From an uncultured Sphingomonadaceae bacterium (GTDB lineage: Bacteria > Pseudomonadota > Alphaproteobacteria > Sphingomonadales > Sphingomonadaceae), in NCBI GenBank assembly GCA_947493215.1, contig CANLQE010000003.1, forward strand, positions 186,001 to 250,000: a stretch of DNA of 64,000 bases, written 5' to 3'. Under the pieces are notes generated by a model that had not been told where the DNA came from, ran no database searches, and worked only from the letters and a program-made list of their open reading frames with translations. This document shows positions 26,230-34,395 of the stretch, piece after piece. Made by a program: the position numbers and the translations under genes. Each line of letters opens with the position of its first letter. Position 1 is the first letter of the stretch.

Positions 26230-26763
26230 ATGGAACCACAAAATGCAATAGATATTGCTCTCGACAAACTGGCTATCATGGAATTACCGGGTCTTTACAT
26301 GCGCGGGCTCGACCGTTTGGACCGAGACCTGCTGCGGGCGCAGTTCTGGGATGATGCGTATCTCGACTATGGCATTTATACAGGCGGGGCGGACGGGTTC
26401 GCAGATTTTTGTATGGATGCGCTTTCCGGGCATCTTGCGAACCATCATATGATCGGACAGAATAATCTCGATATCCAGGGTGACGAGGCTTTTGGCGAAG
26501 TTTATTTTTACGCCTTCCACCGGATCGTCACAGACAATGGTGAGCCGCGAGACGTTTTGATCAACGGGCGCTATATTGACCGCTATGAAAAACGGGGTGG
26601 TATCTGGAAATTTTCTTACCGCAGCGAGGTGGTTGACTGGTCCCGTGATGACCCCGCCGCCGACCAGTTTCTGGAAGGGTCTGGCAATATTCTGGGGAAG
26701 CGCAAACCTGATGATCCGCTCTACAATCGCGAGGTTATGCGCCGCCCAAAGGATCGTTCATGA
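26230..26763 (+). CDS. NTF2/SnoaL-fold small protein (third of three), translationally coupled to a Rieske gene
   Basis: This is a 177-residue member of the same group (IMELPGLYMRGLDRLDRDLLRAQFWDDAYLDYG, then INGRYIDRYEKRGGIWKFSYRSEVVDW). Its stop codon overlaps the ATG of the second Rieske gene (ATGA at 26760-26763), which implies coupled translation and a close functional link. The gene order small-protein then Rieske is the same as at 23586-24201, suggesting duplication of a two-gene module with later divergence. A beta-subunit role is plausible because dioxygenase beta subunits share this fold, though in known dioxygenases the alpha gene usually comes first. Confidence 0.85.
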   Translation: MEPQNAIDIALDKLAIMELPGLYMRGLDRLDRDLLRAQFWDDAYLDYGIYTGGADGFADFCMDALSGHLANHHMIGQNNLDIQGDEAFGEVYFYAFHRIVTDNGEPRDVLINGRYIDRYEKRGGIWKFSYRSEVVDWSRDDPAADQFLEGSGNILGKRKPDDPLYNREVMRRPKDRS

Positions 26764-28130
26764 CAAACAAGCTGACACAAGCGTCCGATCCATCTCTGGC
26801 TCCCGGCGAAGCGCGTTGCCCGGGGCCGTCTCTGCAGGATATTTATGATGCGGACGGGGACGCTGTCCCCGCTGCAATGCGGGCTGAACAATATAAATTT
26901 CTGGGTGATGAGGACCTCTCATTTGACCGTTATTTCAACCCGGATTTTGAACAAGCAGAGCAGGTCAAATTATGGAATCGCACATGGCAATGGGCGTGCC
27001 GAGAGGAACATATTCCGGCCAAAGGCGATCGCTATGTTTATGATGTCGGACCCTATTCGATATTGGTCGTCCGCGGAGAGGATGATGCCATCCACGCGTT
27101 CGCCAATTCCTGTCCTCACCGCGGGATGCAATTTGCCACCACTGGCAGTACTGGGGTGAAACGTTCGACCATTCGCTGCCCATTTCACGGGATGACGTTC
27201 AATCTTGACGGGTCTTTGAATGAAATTCCCTGCCGTTGGGATTTTCCCCATCTTAACGAAGATAATTTCCGGTTGAGCGCAGTACAGTGCGACACTTGGG
27301 GCGGTTTTGTGTTTATCAATATGAACCCGGATGCGCCGCCGTTAGACGATTATCTCGAAATTATTCCCGACCATTTTAAACTCTGGCCAATGGATGATCG
27401 CTACGTCGCGCTGCATACAGAAAAGATATTGCCGGCCAATTGGAAGATGGCAATGGAAGCCTTTCTCGAGGCTTTTCATGTTCTGGAGACCCACAGCCAA
27501 GCCGTTGCAACAGCGGCGGACGCCAACGCCCAATATGATATTTTCGGCAAAAATGTGAGCCGCTTCATGCATGCCATTGGAGTGCAAAGCCCCCATATTC
27601 AAAAGCCGTTTTCGCAAAAGCAAATCTTCGCCAAGCTAGGCAGAGAAGCAGAGGCCTTGCCGGAGGGCGAAACGGCGCGGGCCGCTCACGCGCAATTACT
27701 CCGCGAGGAATATAGCGCGGAATTCGGGGTCGATCTGTCTGGAAAATCTACTGGCGAAATGCTTGATAGCATTGAATATTTTCTATTCCCCAATGCCTTT
27801 TTCTTTCCCGGTATCAACATCCGGCTTTGCTACCGCTTCCGCCCGATTGATGTGGATCACTGTCTCCATGAAATTTTGGTGCTGCAACCGGTTCCGGAGG
27901 AGGGTAAACGTCCCGCTCCGGCCAAACCCATCCGGCTTGGTGTGGATGATAGCTATACCAGCGTGGAAGGTTTTGCGCTGGCGGAAATATTGGATCAGGA
28001 TACCGAAAACGTGAAAATGCAGCGCGATGGTGCCAAGGCATCGCTCAAGGGTGCCCAATCGCTCGGCAATTATCAGGAGGCGCGTATCCGGCAAATGCAT
28101 CTGACGCTGGATGAATATATATCCCGGTGA
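26760..28130 (+). CDS. Rieske non-haem iron oxygenase, alpha subunit (second of two; Glu at the bridging position)
   Basis: This is a 456-residue alpha subunit only distantly related to the one at 24201. The Rieske site is C118-P-H120 with C140-P-F-H143. The iron site reads KMAMEAFLEAFHVLETH: H240 and H245 are the ligands, and the position of the usual bridging Asp is Glu233. A Glu bridge is known in the carnitine monooxygenase CntA group, which attacks quaternary ammonium substrates, but an otherwise different substrate is possible. It overlaps the third NTF2-like gene by 4 bp and ends 4 bp before the convergent cobU. Confidence 0.95.
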   Translation: MTNKLTQASDPSLAPGEARCPGPSLQDIYDADGDAVPAAMRAEQYKFLGDEDLSFDRYFNPDFEQAEQVKLWNRTWQWACREEHIPAKGDRYVYDVGPYSILVVRGEDDAIHAFANSCPHRGMQFATTGSTGVKRSTIRCPFHGMTFNLDGSLNEIPCRWDFPHLNEDNFRLSAVQCDTWGGFVFINMNPDAPPLDDYLEIIPDHFKLWPMDDRYVALHTEKILPANWKMAMEAFLEAFHVLETHSQAVATAADANAQYDIFGKNVSRFMHAIGVQSPHIQKPFSQKQIFAKLGREAEALPEGETARAAHAQLLREEYSAEFGVDLSGKSTGEMLDSIEYFLFPNAFFFPGINIRLCYRFRPIDVDHCLHEILVLQPVPEEGKRPAPAKPIRLGVDDSYTSVEGFALAEILDQDTENVKMQRDGAKASLKGAQSLGNYQEARIRQMHLTLDEYISR

Positions 28131-28134
28131 GGGG

Positions 28135-28689
28135 TTAAATTTTGTCTCCCGTCTGACAAGACTTAAGCCATAGCGGTAGGCCAGCGACGATCAATGCGAC
28201 ATTGTCGGAGATGGCGGCTAGCCGCTGATTCATACGGCCGGATTCATCCCGGAATTTCCGGCCTAATGGACTTTCCGGAACGATGCCCGACCCGACTTCA
28301 TTGGACACCAAAATGACCGAACCCGGCGCCGCTTTAAGCGTATCGATAAGCTTCTCCAACGCCGCTTCAAGATCGCTATCGGCCAGCATCAGGTTGCTGA
28401 GCCATATCGTTAGACAATCGATCAATAGGGTAGCCTGTGAAGACGAATGGGCAGCAATTACTGCTGCGATATCGTGACTTTCCTCAACTGTTTGCCACGC
28501 TGGCCCACGGTCTTGCTGGTGCCGTTCGATGCGATCGGTCATTTCTTGATCAAACGCCTCAGCGGTAGCGATATACACGAGGCTTTTTTCATTTTTCTCC
28601 GCCAGTGCTTGAGCAAAGCTGCTTTTGCCTGAGCGTGTGCCGCCTAATATCAACGTGATTTGACCGTTTATGTCTGTATCGGCAGGCAT
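28135..28689 (-). CDS. cobU: Adenosylcobinamide kinase / adenosylcobinamide-phosphate guanylyltransferase
   Basis: This 184-residue bifunctional enzyme of the nucleotide-loop pathway phosphorylates adenosylcobinamide and then attaches GMP. The P-loop GGTRSGKSS is near residue 15, followed by FAQALAEKNEKSLVYIATAEAFDQEM, VLLIDCLTIWLSNL-type Walker B (LLIDCLTIWLSNLML) and LVSNEVGSGIVPESPLGRKFRDESGRMNQ, all CobU landmarks. I use the ATG at 28689 because AAGGA lies just upstream; an in-frame ATG at 28707 has no ribosome site. It is the only cobalamin gene in the window on the minus strand, so it is not under the riboswitch at 28733. Confidence 0.94.
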   Translation of the reverse strand: MPADTDINGQITLILGGTRSGKSSFAQALAEKNEKSLVYIATAEAFDQEMTDRIERHQQDRGPAWQTVEESHDIAAVIAAHSSSQATLLIDCLTIWLSNLMLADSDLEAALEKLIDTLKAAPGSVILVSNEVGSGIVPESPLGRKFRDESGRMNQRLAAISDNVALIVAGLPLWLKSCQTGDKI

Positions 28690-28732
28690 ATTTTCCTTGC
28701 TCCGCATATAGGGGATGACTAGAGCAACCTCT

Positions 28733-28910
28733 GCTACAGGTTCCCGGAGACGGGATCAAAAGGGAATTCGGAAGGGAAAGCAATTTTCTAAACCGAAGCT
28801 GCCCCCGCAACTGTGATTGGTGAGCTGATCTGTCAAATCCCACTGGGCGTTAAGTCTGGGAAGGGGATAGATCGAGCGATGACCCGAGAGCCAGGAGACC
28901 TGCCCGTAGC
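28733..28910 (+). promoter_or_regulatory. Cobalamin (B12) riboswitch aptamer
   Basis: The conserved blocks of the B12 riboswitch are present in order: closing stem GCTAC (28733-28737) with GTAGC (28906-28910), GGTTCCC, AAAAGGGAA, GCTGCCCCCGCAACTGT (28798-28814), a CCCACTGG block matching the B12-box loop, TGGGAAGG, and GAGCCAGGAGACCTGCC (28888-28904). It is oriented on the plus strand in front of btuB. Binding of adenosyl- or methylcobalamin is expected to reduce expression of the downstream transport and salvage operon through the terminator at 28982-29029. Confidence 0.93.
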
Positions 28911-28981
28911 TGTCGACCTATCATGTGGACGGGGTGTGCCAAATGATCGAGGATTTCCTCGCGTGGCGACGATTAACTTCG

Positions 28982-29029
28982 GGCTGCGCATGTGGGAACT
29001 CCATAGGCGCCGATATGCGTGGCCTTTTT
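28982..29029 (+). terminator. Rho-independent terminator hairpin (riboswitch expression platform)
   Basis: GGCTGCGCATGT (28982-28993) can pair over its full 12 bases with ATATGCGTGGCC (29013-29024), with three G-U pairs, and the hairpin is followed directly by TTTTT (29025-29029). It lies between the B12 riboswitch and btuB, 25 bases before the start codon. This is the arrangement of a transcriptional OFF switch, in which ligand-bound aptamer favours termination. The competing antiterminator has not been defined here. Confidence 0.75.
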
Positions 29030-29054
29030 GAATGATTGTCAAAAAGGAATATTC

Positions 29055-30959
29055 ATGCGTTTTCAAACTATCCTCTTATCCACTACTGTGCTGTTAATCG
29101 CGCAGCCCGCTCTTGCTCAAACAGAAGACGTCAGTGTGGGCAGCCCCGCAGATGCTTCTAACATCATCATCGTGACAGCCTCTCGTTCTGCGCAATCCTT
29201 GTCCCAAACCGGTCAGTCGGTTTCGATCATTGATCTGGATCAGATTGAGCGCGCCCAAAGCGTTACCGTTGCTGATCTTTTGCGTAACGTTCCCGGTGTC
29301 ACCTTTAACCGTAACGGCGGCGTTGGAACTTCGACCTCGATTAATATCCGCGGCGCTGGTTCGGATCAGACTGTAGCGCTGATCGATGGCGTAAAACTTA
29401 ACGATCCGTCTTCACCGGGTAGCGGTTTTAACTTTGGTAATTTGCTGACCGGCAACATATCACGCATCGAAGTGCTGCGCGGATCGCAATCGGTGATCTG
29501 GGGCAGTCAGGCCATTGGCGGCGTGGTCAATACCATCACCCGGGCTCCTACCGAGGATCTAGCCATAAATGCGCGAGCGGAATATGGATACCGGGATACG
29601 GGCCAAGTGGTCGGTAATGTTTCCGGGCGCTTTGGTCCAGTGGCGGCGAGCGTTGGTGCCGGTTATTTTCGCACGGACGGCTTTTCGACCTTTAACGAGG
29701 AGCGCGGCGGAGCAGAGCGCGACGGCTATCGCAATTTTGGCGCAAATGGTAAATTTGAAATCACGTTAAGCGAAGCCATATCGATTGATCTGCGTGGGTA
29801 TTATTCTGACGGTGAGACCGATATTGATGGCTTCACAGCCATAGGTTTTACGGACACGCCAGAAACAGCAGAGACCAAAGAATTTGTTGGCTATGCAGGC
29901 GTCAATATTGATCTGCTGGATGGCCGGTTTCGCAACCGTTTTGCATTTGCCTATACCAATACAAAGCGAGATAATTTTAATCTGGCGACACAGACCTTTG
30001 ACGCGCTGGGCCGGAATGAACGGTTTGAATATCAAGGTATTTTTGACGCTTCTGAATGGTTGCAGGCCACAATCGGGGCAGAAACAGAGGACTCGCGTTT
30101 CCGCAGCTCCAGCTTCGGTGGTCCGGTTGGCCGGGCCAGTGCCAGCATTGACAGTTTTTATGGTCAGTTGCGGATCATGCCTCTGGACGGGTTAACGGCT
30201 ACTGCCGGTATTCGTTATGATGATCATTCGACCTTTGGCGGCGAAACAAATTTCGCAGGGGATATAGTTTACAGCCCCAATGATGGTTCGACGACTTTCA
30301 GGGCCAGCTATGGCGAAGGCTTTAAAGTACCGTCCTTATTCCAGCTGTTCAGCGATTTTGGCAATGACACGCTGCAACCGGAAACGTCTAAAAGCTGGGA
30401 TGCCGGGATCACGCAGCAGCTTATTGATGGCCGGTTGGAGCTCAGCGCTACACTATATCAGCGCGATAGCGATAACCTGATCGATTTTATCGGTTGCCCC
30501 ATACAGACCGGTATTTGCACGAACCGGCCGTTTGGCACTTACGATAATGTCGCTCGCGCGCGTGCGCAGGGCGTTGAACTGGGTTTGGTGATGCGACCGG
30601 TAGACAGCCTGACATTTGCGGCCAATTATACTCTGGTTGATGCGGAAAACCGGGATAATGATCTGGTGCTGGCACGGCGCCCGAGAAACAGCGTGAACGC
30701 GTCAGTAGATTATGATTGGACCTTTGGTTTGAAAACCGGCGCAACCATTAGCCATGTGAGTTCCAGCTTTGACAATGCATCCAATAGCCGAAGCATCGAA
30801 GGCTATGTTGTGGTCGATCTGCGCGCCGCGATGCCGATTACGGACAATATAGAGCTATATGGCCGGGTCGAAAATCTTTTCGATGAGGAATATGAAACGA
30901 TATTTCGCTTCGGTACACCGGGTCGCTCCGCCTTTGCTGGCGTCCGGTTGAGCTACTGA
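29055..30959 (+). CDS. btuB: TonB-dependent outer-membrane cobalamin receptor
   Basis: The product is a 634-residue precursor. A signal peptide (MRFQTILLSTTVLLIAQPALAQ) is followed by a TonB-box-like NIIIVTAS segment, a plug domain (GVTFNRNGGVGTSTSINIRGAGSDQTVALIDGVKL... ISRIEVLRGSQSVIWGSQAIGGVVN) and a 22-strand-type barrel ending in a Tyr after LSY, the outer-membrane insertion signal. The B12 riboswitch upstream and the cobalamin genes downstream identify the ligand as a corrinoid. I set the start at the ATG at 29055 with AAGGAA upstream, so that translation begins after the terminator hairpin. Confidence 0.95.
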   Translation: MRFQTILLSTTVLLIAQPALAQTEDVSVGSPADASNIIIVTASRSAQSLSQTGQSVSIIDLDQIERAQSVTVADLLRNVPGVTFNRNGGVGTSTSINIRGAGSDQTVALIDGVKLNDPSSPGSGFNFGNLLTGNISRIEVLRGSQSVIWGSQAIGGVVNTITRAPTEDLAINARAEYGYRDTGQVVGNVSGRFGPVAASVGAGYFRTDGFSTFNEERGGAERDGYRNFGANGKFEITLSEAISIDLRGYYSDGETDIDGFTAIGFTDTPETAETKEFVGYAGVNIDLLDGRFRNRFAFAYTNTKRDNFNLATQTFDALGRNERFEYQGIFDASEWLQATIGAETEDSRFRSSSFGGPVGRASASIDSFYGQLRIMPLDGLTATAGIRYDDHSTFGGETNFAGDIVYSPNDGSTTFRASYGEGFKVPSLFQLFSDFGNDTLQPETSKSWDAGITQQLIDGRLELSATLYQRDSDNLIDFIGCPIQTGICTNRPFGTYDNVARARAQGVELGLVMRPVDSLTFAANYTLVDAENRDNDLVLARRPRNSVNASVDYDWTFGLKTGATISHVSSSFDNASNSRSIEGYVVVDLRAAMPITDNIELYGRVENLFDEEYETIFRFGTPGRSAFAGVRLSY

Positions 30960-30960
30960 T

Positions 30961-31944
30961 ATGAATGCTGTCGCAACTGCCAACCCCTTCCGCTTTCATG
31001 GCGGGCGGTTGGCGGCCGCGGCTGCACATTTTGCTGATGCGCCAACACCGTGGATCGACTTATCGACGGGGATTAGCCCTTGGGCCTATCCCGTGCCTGA
31101 TATGGCTCCATCGGTTTTGAGCCGCCTACCAGAACCAGAAGAACTTGGCCGATTGGAAGCGGTTGCGGCTAGTGCTTTTGGTGTGAAAAATCCGGGAGAA
31201 GTTGTCGCCGTACCGGGCAGTGATATTGCAATTCGGCTGTTGGGCTCGCTCGTTCCCGGCAAGCGCAGCGCCATGTTAAAGCCGATTTACTCAGGGCACA
31301 TAGCGGCATGGCCGGATGCCGTCGAAATCTCGATGGCCGAGGCGGACAAACATGACCTGCTTATCCTCGCCAATCCCAATAATCCTGATGGTCGCGTAAT
31401 CAAACCTGATCGGTTGCGGCAGTTTCGTGGGCAACTTATTGTCGATGAGGCTTTTGCCGATACCGATCCGGTGGTCAGCCTGTTGCCCGAGCGAGGGAAC
31501 GCGATTGTGCTGCGTTCTTTCGGGAAGTTTTTTGGATTAGCGGGCATCCGGCTTGGTTTCGTTGTTACCGATCTGCCCGTGGCGCAGCGCCTGCGAGCAC
31601 TTCTTGGCGATTGGCCAATTTCGGGCATTGCGATGACGACGGGTTTAGCCGCCTATCAGGATGAGCATTGGCAGGACAAGCAACGCACGCGGCTGCGGGG
31701 CGCAGTGGTTCGTTTGGATGGGTTATTGAACGGCGTTGGCTTGAAGCTTGTTGGCGGGACTTCACTCTTTAGGTTGATGACCCATGATAAGGCACCGGAA
31801 ATATTTGAATATCTGGGGCAGTCGGGCATATTGGTCCGACCCTTCGAAGGGGATGATCGTCAGCTGCGTTTTGGATTGCCAGCGAATGAAGAAGCATGGA
31901 CCCGGCTGACGGATGCCCTCAACTATTGGAGAGAAAACCAGTGA
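30961..31944 (+). CDS. cobD: Threonine-phosphate decarboxylase (CobC/CobD type, PLP-dependent)
   Basis: This 327-residue fold-type I PLP enzyme makes (R)-1-aminopropan-2-ol O-phosphate, the linker that joins cobyric acid to the lower loop. It starts with the family region FHGGRLAAAAAHFADAPTPWIDLSTGISPW and has ANPNNPDGR, a DEAF pair in LIVDEAFADTDP, and the PLP lysine region RSFGKFFGLAGIRLG. It follows btuB after one base. The name is cobC in Pseudomonas denitrificans nomenclature and cobD in Salmonella; I use the latter. The next gene overlaps its stop codon. Confidence 0.93.
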   Translation: MNAVATANPFRFHGGRLAAAAAHFADAPTPWIDLSTGISPWAYPVPDMAPSVLSRLPEPEELGRLEAVAASAFGVKNPGEVVAVPGSDIAIRLLGSLVPGKRSAMLKPIYSGHIAAWPDAVEISMAEADKHDLLILANPNNPDGRVIKPDRLRQFRGQLIVDEAFADTDPVVSLLPERGNAIVLRSFGKFFGLAGIRLGFVVTDLPVAQRLRALLGDWPISGIAMTTGLAAYQDEHWQDKQRTRLRGAVVRLDGLLNGVGLKLVGGTSLFRLMTHDKAPEIFEYLGQSGILVRPFEGDDRQLRFGLPANEEAWTRLTDALNYWRENQ

Positions 31945-32552
31945 CGGAAACTGAAGACCAGCACGCAAAGCATAATGCGCGCATGAAAAAGGTGCAGGCG
32001 GCACGGGCCAAGATACAGGCGCGCCGAACGATCGAACGCGGTCTGCTGATTATTCATACCGGCAATGGCAAAGGCAAATCCTCTTCCGCTTTCGGCATGG
32101 CTATTCGTTCTCTTGGCTGGGGCATGAAGGTTGGAATCGTTCAATATGTAAAAGGAAGCTGGGAGACTGGCGAGAAGAATTTCTTCGAGGCCAATCCCGA
32201 TCTGTTGACTTGGGATGTCATGGGCGATGGCTTTACCTGGGATACCCAGGATCGCGCGCAAGATATAGCGGCGGCAAAAGCAGCATGGGAGCGTTCCAAG
32301 GAACTGATCATGGACCCGGATTATGATTTCGTGATCCTCGATGAGCTGAATATTGTGCTGCGCGATGACACACTGGATATCACCGAAGTTACCGCATTTT
32401 TGAAACAGCGCCCGATGGAAAAGCATATCTGCATCACCGGACGTAACGCAAAAGCGGAACTGATCGAGATGGCTGATCTGGTGACTGAGTTTGAAGAAGT
32501 GAAACACCCCTTCAAGGCCGGTTTCAACGCACAAAAAGGTGTTGAATATTGA
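31941..32552 (+). CDS. cobO: Corrinoid adenosyltransferase (cob(I)yrinic acid a,c-diamide adenosyltransferase)
   Basis: This 203-residue protein of the CobA/CobO/BtuR family uses ATP to attach the upper adenosyl ligand to cob(I)alamin or its precursors. The N-terminal Lys/Arg-rich segment precedes a P-loop GNGKGKSS (41-48), then GWGMKVGIVQYVKG, WDVMGDGFTWDTQD and VILDELNIVL, all diagnostic. The GTG start at 31941 overlaps the stop of cobD (GTGA) and has GGAGAG 7 bases upstream, so a longer reading to the ATG at 31896 inside cobD is rejected. Confidence 0.95.
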   Translation: MTETEDQHAKHNARMKKVQAARAKIQARRTIERGLLIIHTGNGKGKSSSAFGMAIRSLGWGMKVGIVQYVKGSWETGEKNFFEANPDLLTWDVMGDGFTWDTQDRAQDIAAAKAAWERSKELIMDPDYDFVILDELNIVLRDDTLDITEVTAFLKQRPMEKHICITGRNAKAELIEMADLVTEFEEVKHPFKAGFNAQKGVEY

Positions 32553-33430
32553 AGCGTATCGCTGCCTTATTCGCTGCAACCGTAACTTTGGTTTGGCCAG
32601 CAACATTGGTTGAAGCCGAAGTTTTGACGCGCAGCCTCAAGGCAAATATCCCTGCCTATCCCAAGCGCATTGTATCGATCAATCCCTGCGCCGATGCGCT
32701 GCTTGTGCAACTGGCCGACAAACGCCAAATCGCTTCGGTCAGCCGTTATTCTCATGACAAGCGCGCTAGTTCCATACCCTTGGCGCTGGCGTTGCAATTT
32801 CCTGCGACGTCCGGGACGGCAGAAGAAATATTGGCGATGCGGCCTGATCTTGTGGTGGCCGGTTCCCATGTCGCCATTCCAACGGCTCGAGCATTGAAGC
32901 GGCTGGGTATTCCTTTGATCAAACTATCAATTCCGCAAAGCGTGGCCGAGAGTCAGCAACAAATTTCTGAACTCGCAGAGATAGTGGATCGCCCGCAACG
33001 CGGCGTGCGCCTCAACAAGAAAATTAGCGCCGCCTTGGTTAGAGCGAAACCGGCGGATGACGAAAATATTCCGGCGTTGATCTGGCGCAGCGGCGGATTG
33101 GTTCCGGGTGATGGGACGTTGCCAGATGAATTGTTGCGACGGACCGGCTTTGAAAATGTCAGTAAAAGCTATGGCTTGAAGCGATGGGATATCCTGCCGC
33201 TGGAGCATCTCGTCGCGCGGCCACCGCGCCTGTTATTCTCCAACGGGGGTGAAGTGAAGGATGAGGGCCAAGGGGACCGCATGCTGTCTCACCCGATTCT
33301 CAAGCGTCTTTCGCACCGGATCACCATCTCTGATTATCCCGCACGGCTGATGCATTGCGCAGGCCCGACGCTGATTGATGCTGTGACAACCTTATCGGCC
33401 GCCCGGCGTAAATTGAGAGCATCATCATGA
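32549..33430 (+). CDS. btuF: Cobalamin ABC transporter, periplasmic binding protein (BtuF-like)
   Basis: This is a 293-residue precursor with a signal peptide (LFAATVTLVWPATLVEAE). The mature protein has the two-domain iron-siderophore/B12 binding-protein fold: PKRIVSINPCADALLVQLADKRQIASVSRYS, then TAEEILAMRPDLVVAGSHV. It should deliver corrinoids to BtuCD in the periplasm. The start is a TTG that overlaps the cobO stop (TTGA). The substrate is assigned from the operon; by sequence alone iron-siderophore binding would also be possible. Confidence 0.88.
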   Translation: MKRIAALFAATVTLVWPATLVEAEVLTRSLKANIPAYPKRIVSINPCADALLVQLADKRQIASVSRYSHDKRASSIPLALALQFPATSGTAEEILAMRPDLVVAGSHVAIPTARALKRLGIPLIKLSIPQSVAESQQQISELAEIVDRPQRGVRLNKKISAALVRAKPADDENIPALIWRSGGLVPGDGTLPDELLRRTGFENVSKSYGLKRWDILPLEHLVARPPRLLFSNGGEVKDEGQGDRMLSHPILKRLSHRITISDYPARLMHCAGPTLIDAVTTLSAARRKLRASS

Positions 33431-34395
33431 AAAATGTGCGGCTCAATGCTCTGCTGGCGATGGGTTTGATCATCGTGATGATCTTGTCGCTGGCTGCTGG
33501 CAAAGTCTGGGTTTCCCCTGCGGCTTGGCTGGGTGACGATCTGAGCGCTCTTATCATTATGGAATTGCGATTGCCGCGGACGGTTTTAGGAGCAGCCATT
33601 GGCGCAGCGCTGGGAATGGCCGGCGCCACCATGCAAGGCTATTTGCGCAATCCTTTAGCCGATCCCGGAGTCTTTGGTGTGTCGGCTAGCGCGGCGCTTG
33701 GCGCCGTAACATCTCTCTATTTCGGTTATGCGGTCACGGCATGGTTGCTTCCGGCCTTTGCCCTTGCTGGCGCGGGTATAGGTATGGGTTTGCTCGCGTT
33801 GCTGGCTGGACGGTCGGGCAGCTTGATCTTGTTCACACTGGCTGGTGTCATATTGTCGAGCCTTGCGGGGTCGCTAACCTCTTTGATGATCAGCCTGGCA
33901 CCGACACCCTTTGCCACGACTGAGATTGTCACTTGGTTGATGGGCGCGTTGACCGATCGCAGTTGGGATGACGTGCAACTGGCTGTTCCGATCATTGCGG
34001 CAGGCATGGTCTTTCTTTTTGCAACCGGGCGCTCTCTGGATGCCCTAACATTAGGCGAGGACGCCGCGCGTTCCATGGGTGTCAATATCTCGCGTTTGCA
34101 ATGGTTTGCCGTGCTGGGCGTAGGCTTGACGGTCGGTGCGTCTGTTGCAGCGGCAGGGATTATCGGCTTTGTCGGCCTGATCGTCCCGCATCTGGTACGC
34201 CCCTTTGCCGGCCACCAGCCTTCGGCAGTTTTATTACCGTCCGCGCTCGCCGGGGCGCTTTTGGTCGTTGGGGCTGACAGCATTGTTCGGATATTGCCGA
34301 GCGTGAGCGAATTGCGACTGGGTATCGCTATGTCGTTACTCGGCGCGCCGTTTTTCATGGCCTTATTGTTTAAAATGCATCGAGAGCTTTCCTGA
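33427..34395 (+). CDS. btuC: Cobalamin ABC transporter, permease (FecCD/BtuC family)
   Basis: This 322-residue membrane protein has about nine to ten predicted helices and the FecCD signatures LRLPRTVLGAAIGAALGMAGATMQGYLRNPLADPGVFGVSASAALGA and GIIGFVGLIVPHLVRPFAG. It forms the inner-membrane channel with BtuD and accepts corrinoid from the BtuF-like protein. The gene overlaps btuF by 4 bp (ATGA) and btuD by one base, which points to coupled translation of all three subunits. Confidence 0.92.
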   Translation: MKNVRLNALLAMGLIIVMILSLAAGKVWVSPAAWLGDDLSALIIMELRLPRTVLGAAIGAALGMAGATMQGYLRNPLADPGVFGVSASAALGAVTSLYFGYAVTAWLLPAFALAGAGIGMGLLALLAGRSGSLILFTLAGVILSSLAGSLTSLMISLAPTPFATTEIVTWLMGALTDRSWDDVQLAVPIIAAGMVFLFATGRSLDALTLGEDAARSMGVNISRLQWFAVLGVGLTVGASVAAAGIIGFVGLIVPHLVRPFAGHQPSAVLLPSALAGALLVVGADSIVRILPSVSELRLGIAMSLLGAPFFMALLFKMHRELS

